Shown here one piece after another: positions 18,147 through 26,611 of a stretch of DNA of 64,000 nucleotides. The stretch's first letter is position 1. Each line of letters starts with the position of its first letter. The notes beneath the pieces were generated by a model that was not told the DNA's origin, did no database searches, and saw only the letters and a list, made by a program, of their open reading frames with translations. The position numbers and the translations under genes were made by a program. The stretch spans positions 1,550,001-1,614,000 of the forward strand of contig NZ_LKAJ02000001.1 in NCBI RefSeq assembly GCF_001431295.2, written 5' to 3'. The stretch comes from Candidatus Berkiella aquae. Lineage in GTDB: Bacteria > Pseudomonadota > Gammaproteobacteria > Berkiellales > Berkiellaceae.

Positions 18147-19223
18147 TTAGCTAAATGACACGGAGCCATTCAAATAAGGTCCGTTAACAGCAAAATTGCT
18201 TTGACTTTGTCCCATTGTGCCTACAAAAATCCCACCTGTTTGAATAGGGGTGATGATTCCGCCGACTTCAGCAAGCGTACTTGGATAGACTTCTCTAATA
18301 GCATTAAAGTAGGCCGCAAATTTATAACCTGCTTCAAGCTTGAATAGCGTTTCTTTATCAAATTCCAAATGATAATTTAAGCCCAGCTTACCATCTGCAG
18401 CAGGTACCAGTCGTGTTGCATTATCGGTATTAATAGATTGAGGGTTAGCATTAATGCCTGCAGCAGCAAGCACGGTAGCAGTACCGACGCTTTCCAAGCT
18501 GGAGCGCATTCTTCCCAGATAAGCACTACCTGCAATCTCAGCGACTAAGCCAATGCTGGGTGTAAAATGATAAAGGTTGGAAATACCAAATCGTGGGCCA
18601 ACGCCTGTAAATTTTGAAATATTATCGGTTTTCAGGCTAAAACGCGGATCTACTGAATCACCGGCAAAAATAGAAGTTAAATTTTGTTGGATGGATGTTC
18701 CGCTAATACCGGTGAAAAATCGGCTTTGCATACGGCAACCAAAGTTAACAAATTGGCCTATCTCAAAATTAATGACATCGTACTTAAATTTGGAATGGCC
18801 CTCTACAGAATGGATGGTATTGGCATCGGGGCCGATTTGGAAAAAAGGACCCATAAAATCAGGCGATGAATCACTATCAGCAGAAGACTTGCTTTGGCTT
18901 AAATGAGCCCAGGTTAATTCCATATTATTTGCAGATTGTGGAAAGATAAAACCAAGGCCCACATCAAATCCTAATTTATAATTGTGGTTAATCGAGCGAA
19001 TAACCCAATGAGGATTTTCAATCGGTAAAGGTCGTGTATGAATACCATAATCGAGGCTTGAACTAGAAGGTTGCAACCAAAGTGCTGAAGCGCTTATTTC
19101 ATATGCTTTAGTGAGTGTCGGAATCGTTACTAAAGAGGGGCTGTTTAATGGCGTATGCGCAGTTCCGATTGTAAAGTAACAGGTTGAAGCTAATGTTAAA
19201 GCTAACTTGCTTAAATTTTTCAT
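18147..19223 (-). CDS. Lpg1974/Legionella MOMP-like outer-membrane beta-barrel protein
   Basis: The Met at 19223 is chosen: it follows AAGGAT and opens a typical signal peptide (MKNLSKLALTLASTCYFTIG, cut after TAHT or nearby). The first in-frame start 22 codons upstream would bury the signal. The mature chain has alternating beta-strand patterns: YEISASALWLQP at the beginning, KLGFDVGLGFIFP, YDVINFEIGQF, and a last strand NGSVSFS. These features, with WLQP near the start and a length of ~358, match the Lpg1974 family of pore-forming outer-membrane proteins of Legionella. It probably acts as a major porin. Confidence 0.8.
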   Translation of the reverse strand: MKNLSKLALTLASTCYFTIGTAHTPLNSPSLVTIPTLTKAYEISASALWLQPSSSSLDYGIHTRPLPIENPHWVIRSINHNYKLGFDVGLGFIFPQSANNMELTWAHLSQSKSSADSDSSPDFMGPFFQIGPDANTIHSVEGHSKFKYDVINFEIGQFVNFGCRMQSRFFTGISGTSIQQNLTSIFAGDSVDPRFSLKTDNISKFTGVGPRFGISNLYHFTPSIGLVAEIAGSAYLGRMRSSLESVGTATVLAAAGINANPQSINTDNATRLVPAADGKLGLNYHLEFDKETLFKLEAGYKFAAYFNAIREVYPSTLAEVGGIITPIQTGGIFVGTMGQSQSNFAVNGPYLNGSVSFS

Positions 19224-19740
19224 TCTTATGGCATCCTTGCTGGTTTTATCATCACGGTGATATTTGATTCTAATACACAATTTCCCCACGCTGCAATTGA
19301 TGAGCTTTGCTCCTCAATTTTGCGCGGGGCCCCGATGGGGCTGTTGATGTTTATTTATTAGCGGCGTAGCCGCGTAGGATAATAGCCCCGCGTCAGGACC
19401 ATTCGCGCTTGTCCGGCGTAGCTCGAAGAGCGAAGACGGATGCGAATGGGCCGCAACGTGGGGTTATGAGCGCATCTCCCCACACCCAAGCCCCGTAGGG
19501 GCGCAGGAATCAGGACTTATCCGTGGGATCGAGAGCATATCATAGATGTGGCGGATGCCTTGGCAAGTCGCATTCAGGTCTGGAAAGCTATCTTAGCAGC
19601 GGTAGCTGCGATATTTAATAGCCCCGGGTAAAACGAACGAGCCGTAAGGCAAGTGAGTGGAACCCGGTGTAAAAGTGCTCTCTCATTAGAACTGCGGCAG
19701 CAGTGAAGCAAGGATTGTTTCACATTGATATAAGAAGGGA
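19224..19740. repeat. Non-coding region rich in palindromic elements
   Basis: 517 bases without a supportable gene. A long imperfect hairpin pairs ATAGCCCCGCGT (19382-19393) with ACGTGGGGTTAT (19456-19467), and inside it CCATTCGC (19399-19406) with GCGAATGG (19442-19449). GCCCC-GTA-GGGGC follows at 19490-19502. The CCTGCGCCCCTACGG-type segment reappears near 43600, which marks it as a dispersed repeat. The ACTGC-GGCA-GCAGT hairpin at 19691-19704 belongs to a family also seen near the ankyrin genes. Confidence 0.7.
19531..19682. ncRNA. Candidate structured RNA or multi-hairpin element
   Basis: GAGAGCA (19531-19537) can pair with TGCTCTC (19676-19682), enclosing ~140 bases with nested stems: GCAGC-GGTA-GCTGC (19596-19609), and CCGGGT (19624-19629) with ACCCGG (19662-19667), the latter enclosing GCC-GTAA-GGC (19641-19650), a GNRA-type tetraloop. 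A closed multibranch plan with a GNRA loop is what folded RNAs look like, but no known family is recognised and the strand is unknown. Confidence 0.35.
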
Positions 19741-21522
19741 CTAATGCGACGGCCCTTGCAAATTAGGCAAATGTTTGATTAAGGTCATACATAATTGCGA
19801 GTAATTAACGGGCTTGCTTAAATAGTCATTCATGCCTACGGCAAGGCATTTATCTTTGGTTCCTTTGAGGGCATTGGCAGTTAATGCCACAATAACGGTT
19901 TTTGCATTAATTGCTTTCTCATTTTCAATTTCTCTTATCTTTTTGGTTGCATCAAAACCGTCCATCTCGGGCATGTGGCAATCCATGAAAATTAAATCAT
20001 ATTTTTGTTGTTGATAGGCATTTACTGCTGCTTTTCCTGTGTCGACGATATCAATTTTGCATCCCAAGGTATTAAGCATATCGTTGACAACTTTTTGATT
20101 GAGAGGATTGTCTTCTACTAGCAGGATATTCGCATTAAACTGTGGGATAATAAACTTAGCCTCAGTGGTAACCGCATGCTCTTGTATCTTCTCAATTTTT
20201 TTGAACTTAAGCGTAAAAACAAAGGTACTACCTTCGTTGACTTCTGATGTAACATGAATTTCTCCACCCAATAACTCAACAAGATGCTTACAGATAGCTA
20301 AACCTAATCCTGTGCCACCATGTTTACGTGTGGTAGATTCATCTGCTTGTGAAAATATTTCAAATATTTTATCTTGCATCACTTTAGGGATGCCTATGCC
20401 GTTATCAGTAATAGAAAAGCTTAAGGTTATTTGTTCATCTTGTTCGCGAATTTTTTTGACGTCGATATGTATTTCGCCATTATGATCCGTAAACTTAATT
20501 GCGTTATTGATAAGATTGGTGACAATTTGCTTCATTCTAAAAATGTCACCACTGACCATCAGCGGGATCTGTGGGTCAAAATCCATACTGATATCTATGG
20601 ATTTTTCTCTACATTGTGCTTTGAATATGGCTAGCATCGATTCGAAAACTTCCTTTATTTTGAAATCAATTTCTTCAACCTCAACTTTTCCCGCTTCAAT
20701 TTTTGAGAAATCTAATATATCACCAAGAATTCTTAATAGTAAGTTGGCGCTTTCGTAACATTTATCGATATAGTTTTTTTGCTTTTCATTTAGATCGGTA
20801 TGCATTAATAGTTGAAGCATACCCAATACCCCATTCATAGGAGTACGAATTTCATGACTCATATTAGCTAAAAATTGTGTTTTAGCTTTATTTGATTGTT
20901 CTGCTGCCTGTAAAGAACTTAACAAGACTTGTTCGGTTTCTAAACGCTTTGTAATATCCTGCAAAATAATAACAGCACCACCAAAATGTGAGTGATTAAT
21001 AAGTGGTAGAGGGTTAATTGAAAATCTCACTGGTAAGAGAATGCCTGTAAACGTTTTTAAAGCACCATTATCGCAGTGATATATCTTACCTTCGCTACAT
21101 TTAGCTTTTAATTCATCCAGTTCAATTTTATATTGAACATCTTTTTTAGTTTCATATAATGTAAAAACATCATAAAATGATTTGCCGATAAGATTTTCGC
21201 AGGATGAGCTTAATAATTTGCAACCTGTTACGTTAATATTTGAAATTTTCCAAAATGGATCAATGACTAATAGTCCTTCTGACATGACTGATTGCATGAT
21301 CTCTTTTTCTTTTTGTAATATTTCCCTTAAATTCAGCATTTCTTCAGATGATATTTCCATAGAGCGTTCAATGATATAACGTCCTTGTTCTGCTTCGTTA
21401 TAGGCATTGCTAACACGTTGTAGTAAATTAATAAAATTTTGAGGGAGATCATCGTTTTCTAATGAGATGTCAGAACGCTTCAGCTGTTTTAATAATAGTT
21501 TATTGTATTCATACTCATTCAT
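19741..21522 (-). CDS. Hybrid sensor histidine kinase (PAS-HisKA-HATPase-REC), partner of the FIST protein
   Basis: 593 residues, no membrane segment. N-terminal coiled-coil region (1-75) typical of FIST-associated kinases, PAS (~76-190), HisKA with phospho-His223 (MSHEIRTPMNG), HATPase with N box (~339), G1 (DNGIGIP, ~373) and G2 (GGTGLGL, ~402), and a C-terminal receiver with phospho-Asp514 (LIFMDCHMPEMDG). It begins three bases after the FIST gene, so the two are co-transcribed. In Legionella and Pseudomonas such kinases are inhibited by NO-bound NosP. The phosphate may pass to the divergently encoded receiver protein at 22800. Confidence 0.93.
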   Translation of the reverse strand: MNEYEYNKLLLKQLKRSDISLENDDLPQNFINLLQRVSNAYNEAEQGRYIIERSMEISSEEMLNLREILQKEKEIMQSVMSEGLLVIDPFWKISNINVTGCKLLSSSCENLIGKSFYDVFTLYETKKDVQYKIELDELKAKCSEGKIYHCDNGALKTFTGILLPVRFSINPLPLINHSHFGGAVIILQDITKRLETEQVLLSSLQAAEQSNKAKTQFLANMSHEIRTPMNGVLGMLQLLMHTDLNEKQKNYIDKCYESANLLLRILGDILDFSKIEAGKVEVEEIDFKIKEVFESMLAIFKAQCREKSIDISMDFDPQIPLMVSGDIFRMKQIVTNLINNAIKFTDHNGEIHIDVKKIREQDEQITLSFSITDNGIGIPKVMQDKIFEIFSQADESTTRKHGGTGLGLAICKHLVELLGGEIHVTSEVNEGSTFVFTLKFKKIEKIQEHAVTTEAKFIIPQFNANILLVEDNPLNQKVVNDMLNTLGCKIDIVDTGKAAVNAYQQQKYDLIFMDCHMPEMDGFDATKKIREIENEKAINAKTVIVALTANALKGTKDKCLAVGMNDYLSKPVNYSQLCMTLIKHLPNLQGPSH

Positions 21523-21524
21523 GA

Positions 21525-22661
21525 TTATCTTTCGCTAATGCTTGTTAAGGTCATTGTTTGATTATGTAAATCACAACTTTGTAAACCACTCGGTGAAATT
21601 TCACCATATGAATAAAATCCGACAAGGGGAGAATCTCTACCAATAGAGTCAAGAGTTGCTTCAATTTCTTCTTCCGATCTTTCACCGAGTACTAAACGTC
21701 TTCCAACACAACTTATCGCTAGATTCAATGAATTAGGAACTTGTATTTGACTAGCAGCCAATTGCCCAGCAATGGAAGCACCTTCTATCAGCCTGTCAAA
21801 ATTTGCTTTCATTAATTGTGCATACCACCCTTGGGGAATGTCGCCAGCAAATGTTAAACTTTGCTTATTTTCATCGATTGCTAAAATCGTTCTGACAACT
21901 TGGTTACTGCTAAGCGGTTTTTCACGTATAGCTAAGGGGAATAATAATCCTGAAGAAGGGAGTTCTTTCGCTTTTTCACCCAAATATTTTTTATACATTT
22001 CCAATGCAGGTTCACCATCAATTTCGTATAAAACATTACCTTCAGAACGTGTAATTAATCTTTCTGGTCCAAAAATATCCCAGCCGCCTTTAGAGCCATA
22101 GTTAACCTCAAGATGTTCGCCATAAATTCCAATGGCAGTAATACTTTTGGTTATAGGCTTACCCTCTGCCACGACCCAAGTGTTTTTAAATTGGCTGCCG
22201 TCCCCAGCTAAGCCACCTGTGATAATAACCGATGATTTTAGCGTTGATTTTAATCCTTCAACCAAGGAGCTGCCATTGACCGTTAAACCATCTGATAAAA
22301 TGATGACGCTTTTTAAATTATCTTTGTTTAATTTTATACCTAGTTTTATGCCAATTTCCTCAGATTGTAGTGGGTTTTCAATGTGTTCAGTGATAACCTG
22401 AATAGTGCTCTTTTCAAATTTTGTAATTGCAACACTGATACTGTGATCATTTATCTCTTCATTGTAGATTTCGCCGGCAGTTGAACAACCTGCAATTTGT
22501 GAAGTAGGGTAAGCTTTTCTTAATTCATCGAAGGGTTTAGTATTGTTAAAATATTCAGGTGCACAAAAGGCAAGTATTAACGTATTACTAGAGTTCATTT
22601 CTGGAAAGTCATTCAAAGACCAGCCAGTTCCCTTTTTATAATGAAAAGTTTTTACTTGCAT
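21525..22661 (-). CDS. FIST-domain sensor protein, NosP-like
   Basis: 378 residues with the FIST N-terminal (QIAGCSTAGEIYNEEI) and FIST_C (LVGFYSYGEISPSG near the C-terminus) signatures. NosP proteins are haem-binding FIST proteins that sense nitric oxide and control a co-encoded histidine kinase. The same gene pair here supports that role by context. Whether haem binds cannot be read from the sequence; an amino acid or other ligand remains possible. Confidence 0.8.
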   Translation of the reverse strand: MQVKTFHYKKGTGWSLNDFPEMNSSNTLILAFCAPEYFNNTKPFDELRKAYPTSQIAGCSTAGEIYNEEINDHSISVAITKFEKSTIQVITEHIENPLQSEEIGIKLGIKLNKDNLKSVIILSDGLTVNGSSLVEGLKSTLKSSVIITGGLAGDGSQFKNTWVVAEGKPITKSITAIGIYGEHLEVNYGSKGGWDIFGPERLITRSEGNVLYEIDGEPALEMYKKYLGEKAKELPSSGLLFPLAIREKPLSSNQVVRTILAIDENKQSLTFAGDIPQGWYAQLMKANFDRLIEGASIAGQLAASQIQVPNSLNLAISCVGRRLVLGERSEEEIEATLDSIGRDSPLVGFYSYGEISPSGLQSCDLHNQTMTLTSISER

Positions 22662-22799
22662 ATGATAAATTCCTATTACTCTTCAACACGATAGGTGTGG
22701 TAAATTTTATGTATACTATAAAGAATAGACCTTATACGTTTAATATTGATTGTATGAATTTTCTACTTCATAAATTTACAATGTTTATTGAGAGGGCAT

Positions 22800-23696
22800 G
22801 TGTCTAGAATAATTTTGGTGGTGGACGATGAACCCAATAATATTGAAATTATTGAAGGTTTTTTAAAATTGGGTCATAATTCGTCACATGAATTAATAAA
22901 ATGTAGGAATGGTCAAGAAGCTTATGAAGAATTAGTTAAATTTAAAGATTTAATCGATCTGATATTACTAGATAGAATGATGCCGATTATGTCTGGCATT
23001 GACTTTATCCATAAAGTCAATGAAGATCCTGAGTTGAAAAAAATTCCGATTATTATGCAAACAGCTTCTAACGAACCTGAGCATCTGTTAGAAGGATTTA
23101 GATTAGGAGTTTATCACTACTTAGTGAAACCCTATTCTCCTACCGTTTTAAATTCTATTGTAAAATCAGCGATTGATTTTTATACCAAACAACGCGAATT
23201 AACAGCTGAAGTTCGCAATACTAAAACCTTATTTAAATATGTTGATAAAGCCATTTTTAAAATAAGAAGCATAGAAGATGCTAATTTAATCAGCGTGAGT
23301 CTAGCAAACTTATTTCCTGAACCTGATAAAGTGGTATTAGGTATATCAGAAATGCTTATCAATGCTATAGAACATGGAAATTTACAAATTTCATATGACA
23401 AAAAAAGCGAATTAAATATGAGTTGTAAATGGCAAGATGAAATCGAGACCCGATTGAATCTTCCTGAAAACAAAGATAAATTTGTAACGATATCTTATCT
23501 GAAAAGTAATGATGAAATTGTGTTACATATTAAAGACGAAGGTAATGGCTTCGATTTTAATAAATATTTAGAATTTGATCCTGAGCGTTCTACAGATAAT
23601 CATGGTCGTGGCATTGCTTTTGCGAATAATCTCAGTTTTGATCGAATAGAGTATTTAGGGAATGGTAATGAAGTAAAGTGTGTTATTAAGAACTAG
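22800..23696 (+). CDS. Response regulator with C-terminal GHKL ATPase (RsbW-like) domain
   Basis: A receiver domain (VDDE near residue 8, phospho-Asp58 in LILLDRMMP, Lys in LVKPYSP) is joined to a GHKL/HATPase_c_2 domain (EMLINAIEHGNL; IKDEGNGFDF; GRGIAFANN) of the anti-sigma-kinase type. GTG at 22800 is preferred over a TTG at 22788 because AGAGGG lies just upstream and the protein then starts at the receiver. Transcribed divergently from the FIST/kinase pair, it is the likely phosphorelay output. Probable activity: phosphorylation-controlled anti-sigma or Ser/Thr kinase switch (inference). Confidence 0.85.
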   Translation: MSRIILVVDDEPNNIEIIEGFLKLGHNSSHELIKCRNGQEAYEELVKFKDLIDLILLDRMMPIMSGIDFIHKVNEDPELKKIPIIMQTASNEPEHLLEGFRLGVYHYLVKPYSPTVLNSIVKSAIDFYTKQRELTAEVRNTKTLFKYVDKAIFKIRSIEDANLISVSLANLFPEPDKVVLGISEMLINAIEHGNLQISYDKKSELNMSCKWQDEIETRLNLPENKDKFVTISYLKSNDEIVLHIKDEGNGFDFNKYLEFDPERSTDNHGRGIAFANNLSFDRIEYLGNGNEVKCVIKN

Positions 23697-23722
23697 CAGG
23701 AAGGACACTTAAAAATATAAAC

Positions 23723-24292
23723 ATGAAATTATTCTCTTTATTATTTTCACCAATAGGTAGAATTGGCAGGATACAATTCCTGATAGGTTTCACAATAGCC
23801 TTTTTGTTCGGTTTATTGAGTATCAAATTAGCTTATTGGATAAGTGGTGGCGAGAGTTATTATTACGAGATTCACCCACAGTTTCGTATTGTCCGAGGAC
23901 ATCACGGCGAAACTCTCACTTTTATGGAAAAATTCCTTACTATCTTTAGTTACATATTTGGCTATTTCATTTGGATCTATTCGTTTCTCGTTTTAAGCGC
24001 AAAAAGGATGAGAGACTACGGTGCTTCACCTTGGTGGCTGCTTTTCATTTGTTTTCCGATGATCGCCTATTTCGCATTTGCCCCTTGGGATCTCAAATCG
24101 ATAAATATGTTTTTTCATGTCATACCTACTAGTATGAATCATATTTTTGTGATCCTGATCCTTTTATTTTATTTATTTCTATTTATTAGCCTTTTATTTC
24201 TGACCTTTAAATCGACTAATAAGAAAAGTCACATCAAGACAAAGCCTTTTTCTAATAAAACAGTTCTCATTTTCTTGCACTTTTATCTGTAA
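23723..24292 (+). CDS. DUF805 inner-membrane protein
   Basis: Matches the YhaH-type DUF805 pattern: GRIGRIQFLIG near the N-terminus and SAKRMRDYGASPWWLL before the third helix. About four membrane helices. Extra loop and C-terminal Lys-rich tail make it longer (189 residues) than the usual ~120. Molecular function unknown in the whole family. It sits 26 bases after the receiver/ATPase gene and may be co-transcribed; it converges with the bufferin cluster. Confidence 0.8.
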   Translation: MKLFSLLFSPIGRIGRIQFLIGFTIAFLFGLLSIKLAYWISGGESYYYEIHPQFRIVRGHHGETLTFMEKFLTIFSYIFGYFIWIYSFLVLSAKRMRDYGASPWWLLFICFPMIAYFAFAPWDLKSINMFFHVIPTSMNHIFVILILLFYLFLFISLLFLTFKSTNKKSHIKTKPFSNKTVLIFLHFYL

Positions 24293-24301
24293 TATCTGAA
24301 C

Positions 24302-25111
24302 CTAGCAAGATAGTGAAAGCACGTCTTCTCTAATAAGCTCAATGCTAGAAATCATCTCATCTTGTACCCATTGATATAATGTTTGTGCAGCAAAAGCGGC
24401 AATTTCATTTTCGGGTAAAAATGATAATAAGTTTTCACATAGTTCGCCAAAGGGCAGCTTTGCTAAAACGCCTTGAAACATTTTATCTTGCGCTGCATTA
24501 CAAGATTTAAAGTAGCTTTTAATCCCTTTACGCCAAAATAGCCATCGAACAGGGCTGAGTTGCTTGATAGGCGCACGCATCGGCTCTTCATTTTCAATCA
24601 CTTGCCAAAGCAATGGTGTATCGAAATGAAAATATTGACTTACCACAGCAGGATGGATATTAAAGACAAGATCGGGCCAATTTTCAGGTGAAATGCTAGT
24701 GAAATCTTCTGTTTTCGCAATACTGGCATCCTCTGCATCAATAGTAAATGCAATGGCCCATTCAAAATCCGCCATTTCAGCTAAGGCAGGATATTGAGAA
24801 TAAGGAGCAGTATGACGAAGAAAGTTACTAAAATATTGCCCAAAATAGCGCACCGAAAAATGCTGTGAAGGATGCTTATTTAAATATTGGATAAAAGCTT
24901 CTGAGAAATGTTCATCACCCATTAAGATATAAGTTTTAGGGAAGTCTAACTGTAATATTTCACACAACCTCAGTCGATATGCATCAAAATAGACTTTTAA
25001 ACGACGCTGCGCGCTAAACGTATCGTCCTTGGCAATCGATGGCAACATTAACGACTCATCGCCATGCATTAAATACTGTTGAAAGGATTCCTGGAGATAA
25101 CTGAGCTTCAT
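24302..25111 (-). CDS. DUF2063 family protein, BufC/HvfC-like
   Basis: Recognition partner of DUF692 enzymes. The N-terminal DUF2063 domain shows the helical pattern RLKVYFDAYRLRLCEILQLDFPKTYILMGD and HFSVRYFGQYFSNFL. It starts two bases after the DUF692 gene, so the pair is translated together. In bufferin clusters this protein binds the precursor peptide leader and helps the DUF692 enzyme modify it. 269 residues, normal. Confidence 0.85.
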   Translation of the reverse strand: MKLSYLQESFQQYLMHGDESLMLPSIAKDDTFSAQRRLKVYFDAYRLRLCEILQLDFPKTYILMGDEHFSEAFIQYLNKHPSQHFSVRYFGQYFSNFLRHTAPYSQYPALAEMADFEWAIAFTIDAEDASIAKTEDFTSISPENWPDLVFNIHPAVVSQYFHFDTPLLWQVIENEEPMRAPIKQLSPVRWLFWRKGIKSYFKSCNAAQDKMFQGVLAKLPFGELCENLLSFLPENEIAAFAAQTLYQWVQDEMISSIELIREDVLSLSC

Positions 25112-25113
25112 AA

Positions 25114-25998
25114 TTACACGCCTGTCAATTCTGCAAGTGCCGTTGAGTGTGGAAAATGTACTTTTTCTGCAATATGTTTGGCTTTAGCTAATTCTGCTAC
25201 CAGTTCATCTAAGGGAGGAATGTGATCATCTCGTTCGATCATGGTGGAGATTTGGCCAAATCGTTGCAAAGCACTACCATAAAGCTTCCAGACGGGATCA
25301 ATAACAGATGCATCATGCGTATCGACGATATGATCGCCGTTGTTCGAATGACCTGCTAAATGAATTTGTTTGGGTCTATTGAGCGGGATCCCTTTTAAGT
25401 AATCTTCTGGATCAAAATGATGGTTAAAGGAGCTTACATAAATATTGTTAACATCTAATAATAAATAACAATCAGCTTGTTCTGTAATTTCGCGCAAAAA
25501 TTCCCATTCCGTCATTGCTGAGTGTGTATAGGTTAAGTAACTGGAGACGTTTTCAATCAGCATGGGCTGTTCAAGAAAGTCTTGCACTTGTTTGATACGA
25601 TTGACAATGTGCTCAATACACTCATTTGTATAAGGTAAAGGTAATAGGTCGTGCATGTTGGTGCGATGCACACCCGTCCAACAGACATGATCAGAAATCC
25701 ATCGAGCATTAATGCGTTTTGCTAAATTTTTGACTTGTTTGAGATAATCCCAATCAAGATCTTGTGTGCTGCCTAATGACATTGAAACGCCATGCATAAC
25801 AACGGGGTAGCGTTCTTTAATTTGATCAAGATAATAAAGGGGTTTTCCGCCAGGCACTAAATAATTTTCAGTTAGAATTTCAAACCAATCTATCGCAGGA
25901 TTGGTTTCCAATATATCAACATAATGAGGCGTACGAAGACCTAAACCAAAACCTAAATAAGGAAATTTCTTTTGTAAATGATTGGCTGAACTGCTCAT
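25114..25998 (-). CDS. DUF692 multinuclear iron enzyme, BufB/MbnB-like
   Basis: TIM-barrel enzyme family that uses an iron cluster to convert peptide cysteines to thiooxazole or oxazolone groups. Family patterns are visible: GFGLGLRTPHY, WFEILTENY, VMHGVSMSLGS, SDHVCW, MLIENVSSYL, LLLDVNNIYVSSFNH, IHLAGH and DTHDASV, which supply the His/Asp/Glu metal ligands. 294 residues. Its neighbours, a Cys-rich precursor upstream and DUF2063 downstream, make a bufferin cluster the best reading. Confidence 0.9.
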   Translation of the reverse strand: MSSSANHLQKKFPYLGFGLGLRTPHYVDILETNPAIDWFEILTENYLVPGGKPLYYLDQIKERYPVVMHGVSMSLGSTQDLDWDYLKQVKNLAKRINARWISDHVCWTGVHRTNMHDLLPLPYTNECIEHIVNRIKQVQDFLEQPMLIENVSSYLTYTHSAMTEWEFLREITEQADCYLLLDVNNIYVSSFNHHFDPEDYLKGIPLNRPKQIHLAGHSNNGDHIVDTHDASVIDPVWKLYGSALQRFGQISTMIERDDHIPPLDELVAELAKAKHIAEKVHFPHSTALAELTGV

Positions 25999-26094
25999 GG
26001 GGTTTCACATATGATAGTAGAAAGGGGAAAAAACTAAGGCAGAGAACCTATATCAAGCTTCCTGCCTTAGAGATAGCGATTTCGTTAGTGACGA

Positions 26095-26349
26095 TTAGTC
26101 AACAACGGAACCACCAGCAGCTGAGCAATCACCTTTGGTCATGTAGGACCAACCAGTTGCTTTGCAAGAGTTACGAGCTTTGCAAGAGTTATCTGGGGTA
26201 GCGCATTCACTTGAGCCTTTGCATGCGTTTGAACCAGCGCATTTAACAAGAGCTTCATGTGAGTCGCCACACATGGTGGAACAACCTGTTGCGAATAATG
26301 CTGCAGCAGCAGCGGCTAAAGCGAGAGCTGTTTTGGACGTCCGTTTCAT
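26095..26349 (-). CDS. Bufferin-type cysteine-rich precursor peptide (BufA2/HvfA-like)
   Basis: 84 residues: signal peptide (MKRTSKTALALAAAAAALFA) ending at TGC, which could be a lipobox Cys, then a Cys-rich core with repeated xSCKA/NACKG units (SNACKGSSEC, NSCKARNSCKATGW, KGDC). This matches BufA2/HvfA precursors, whose cysteines are modified by the DUF692 enzyme and bind copper in the periplasm. Good ribosome-binding site (AGGAG). It is first in the minus-strand unit, about 96 bases before the DUF692 gene. Confidence 0.8.
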   Translation of the reverse strand: MKRTSKTALALAAAAAALFATGCSTMCGDSHEALVKCAGSNACKGSSECATPDNSCKARNSCKATGWSYMTKGDCSAAGGSVVD

Positions 26350-26534
26350 TTAGAGAACTCCTAAATGTGAGTTTAAGTTAGTACTAAACCTGAACGCGGG
26401 CTTGATATCATCCATAATACCCAATGAATAGCAAGTTGTTGTCGCATCCATTAAATCAAATATGACAACATAATTTAGTAATTACAAGGTTTTAAAGGAA
26501 TTTTTTAAAAATTGATAAAAAAGATTAAAATTGA

Positions 26535-26564
26535 TTGGTTGGCTTGCTGTCGGGGTGCTAAAAT
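26535..26564 (+). promoter_or_regulatory. Predicted sigma-70 promoter for accA
   Basis: TTGGTT (26535-26540), 18-base spacer, TAAAAT (26559-26564), about 48 bases before the accA start. It gives accA its own promoter, needed here because it is separated from dnaE. Confidence 0.5.
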
Positions 26565-26611
26565 GCGCGCCTTGCAGGATTAAGTTAGATATGCATTGAA
26601 TATAGGTACAG

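Noticed and set aside
19224-19740. tRNA or rRNA fragment in the gene-free gap
   Set aside because: No cloverleaf with TTC-type T loop and CCA end, and no rRNA core segments were recognised.
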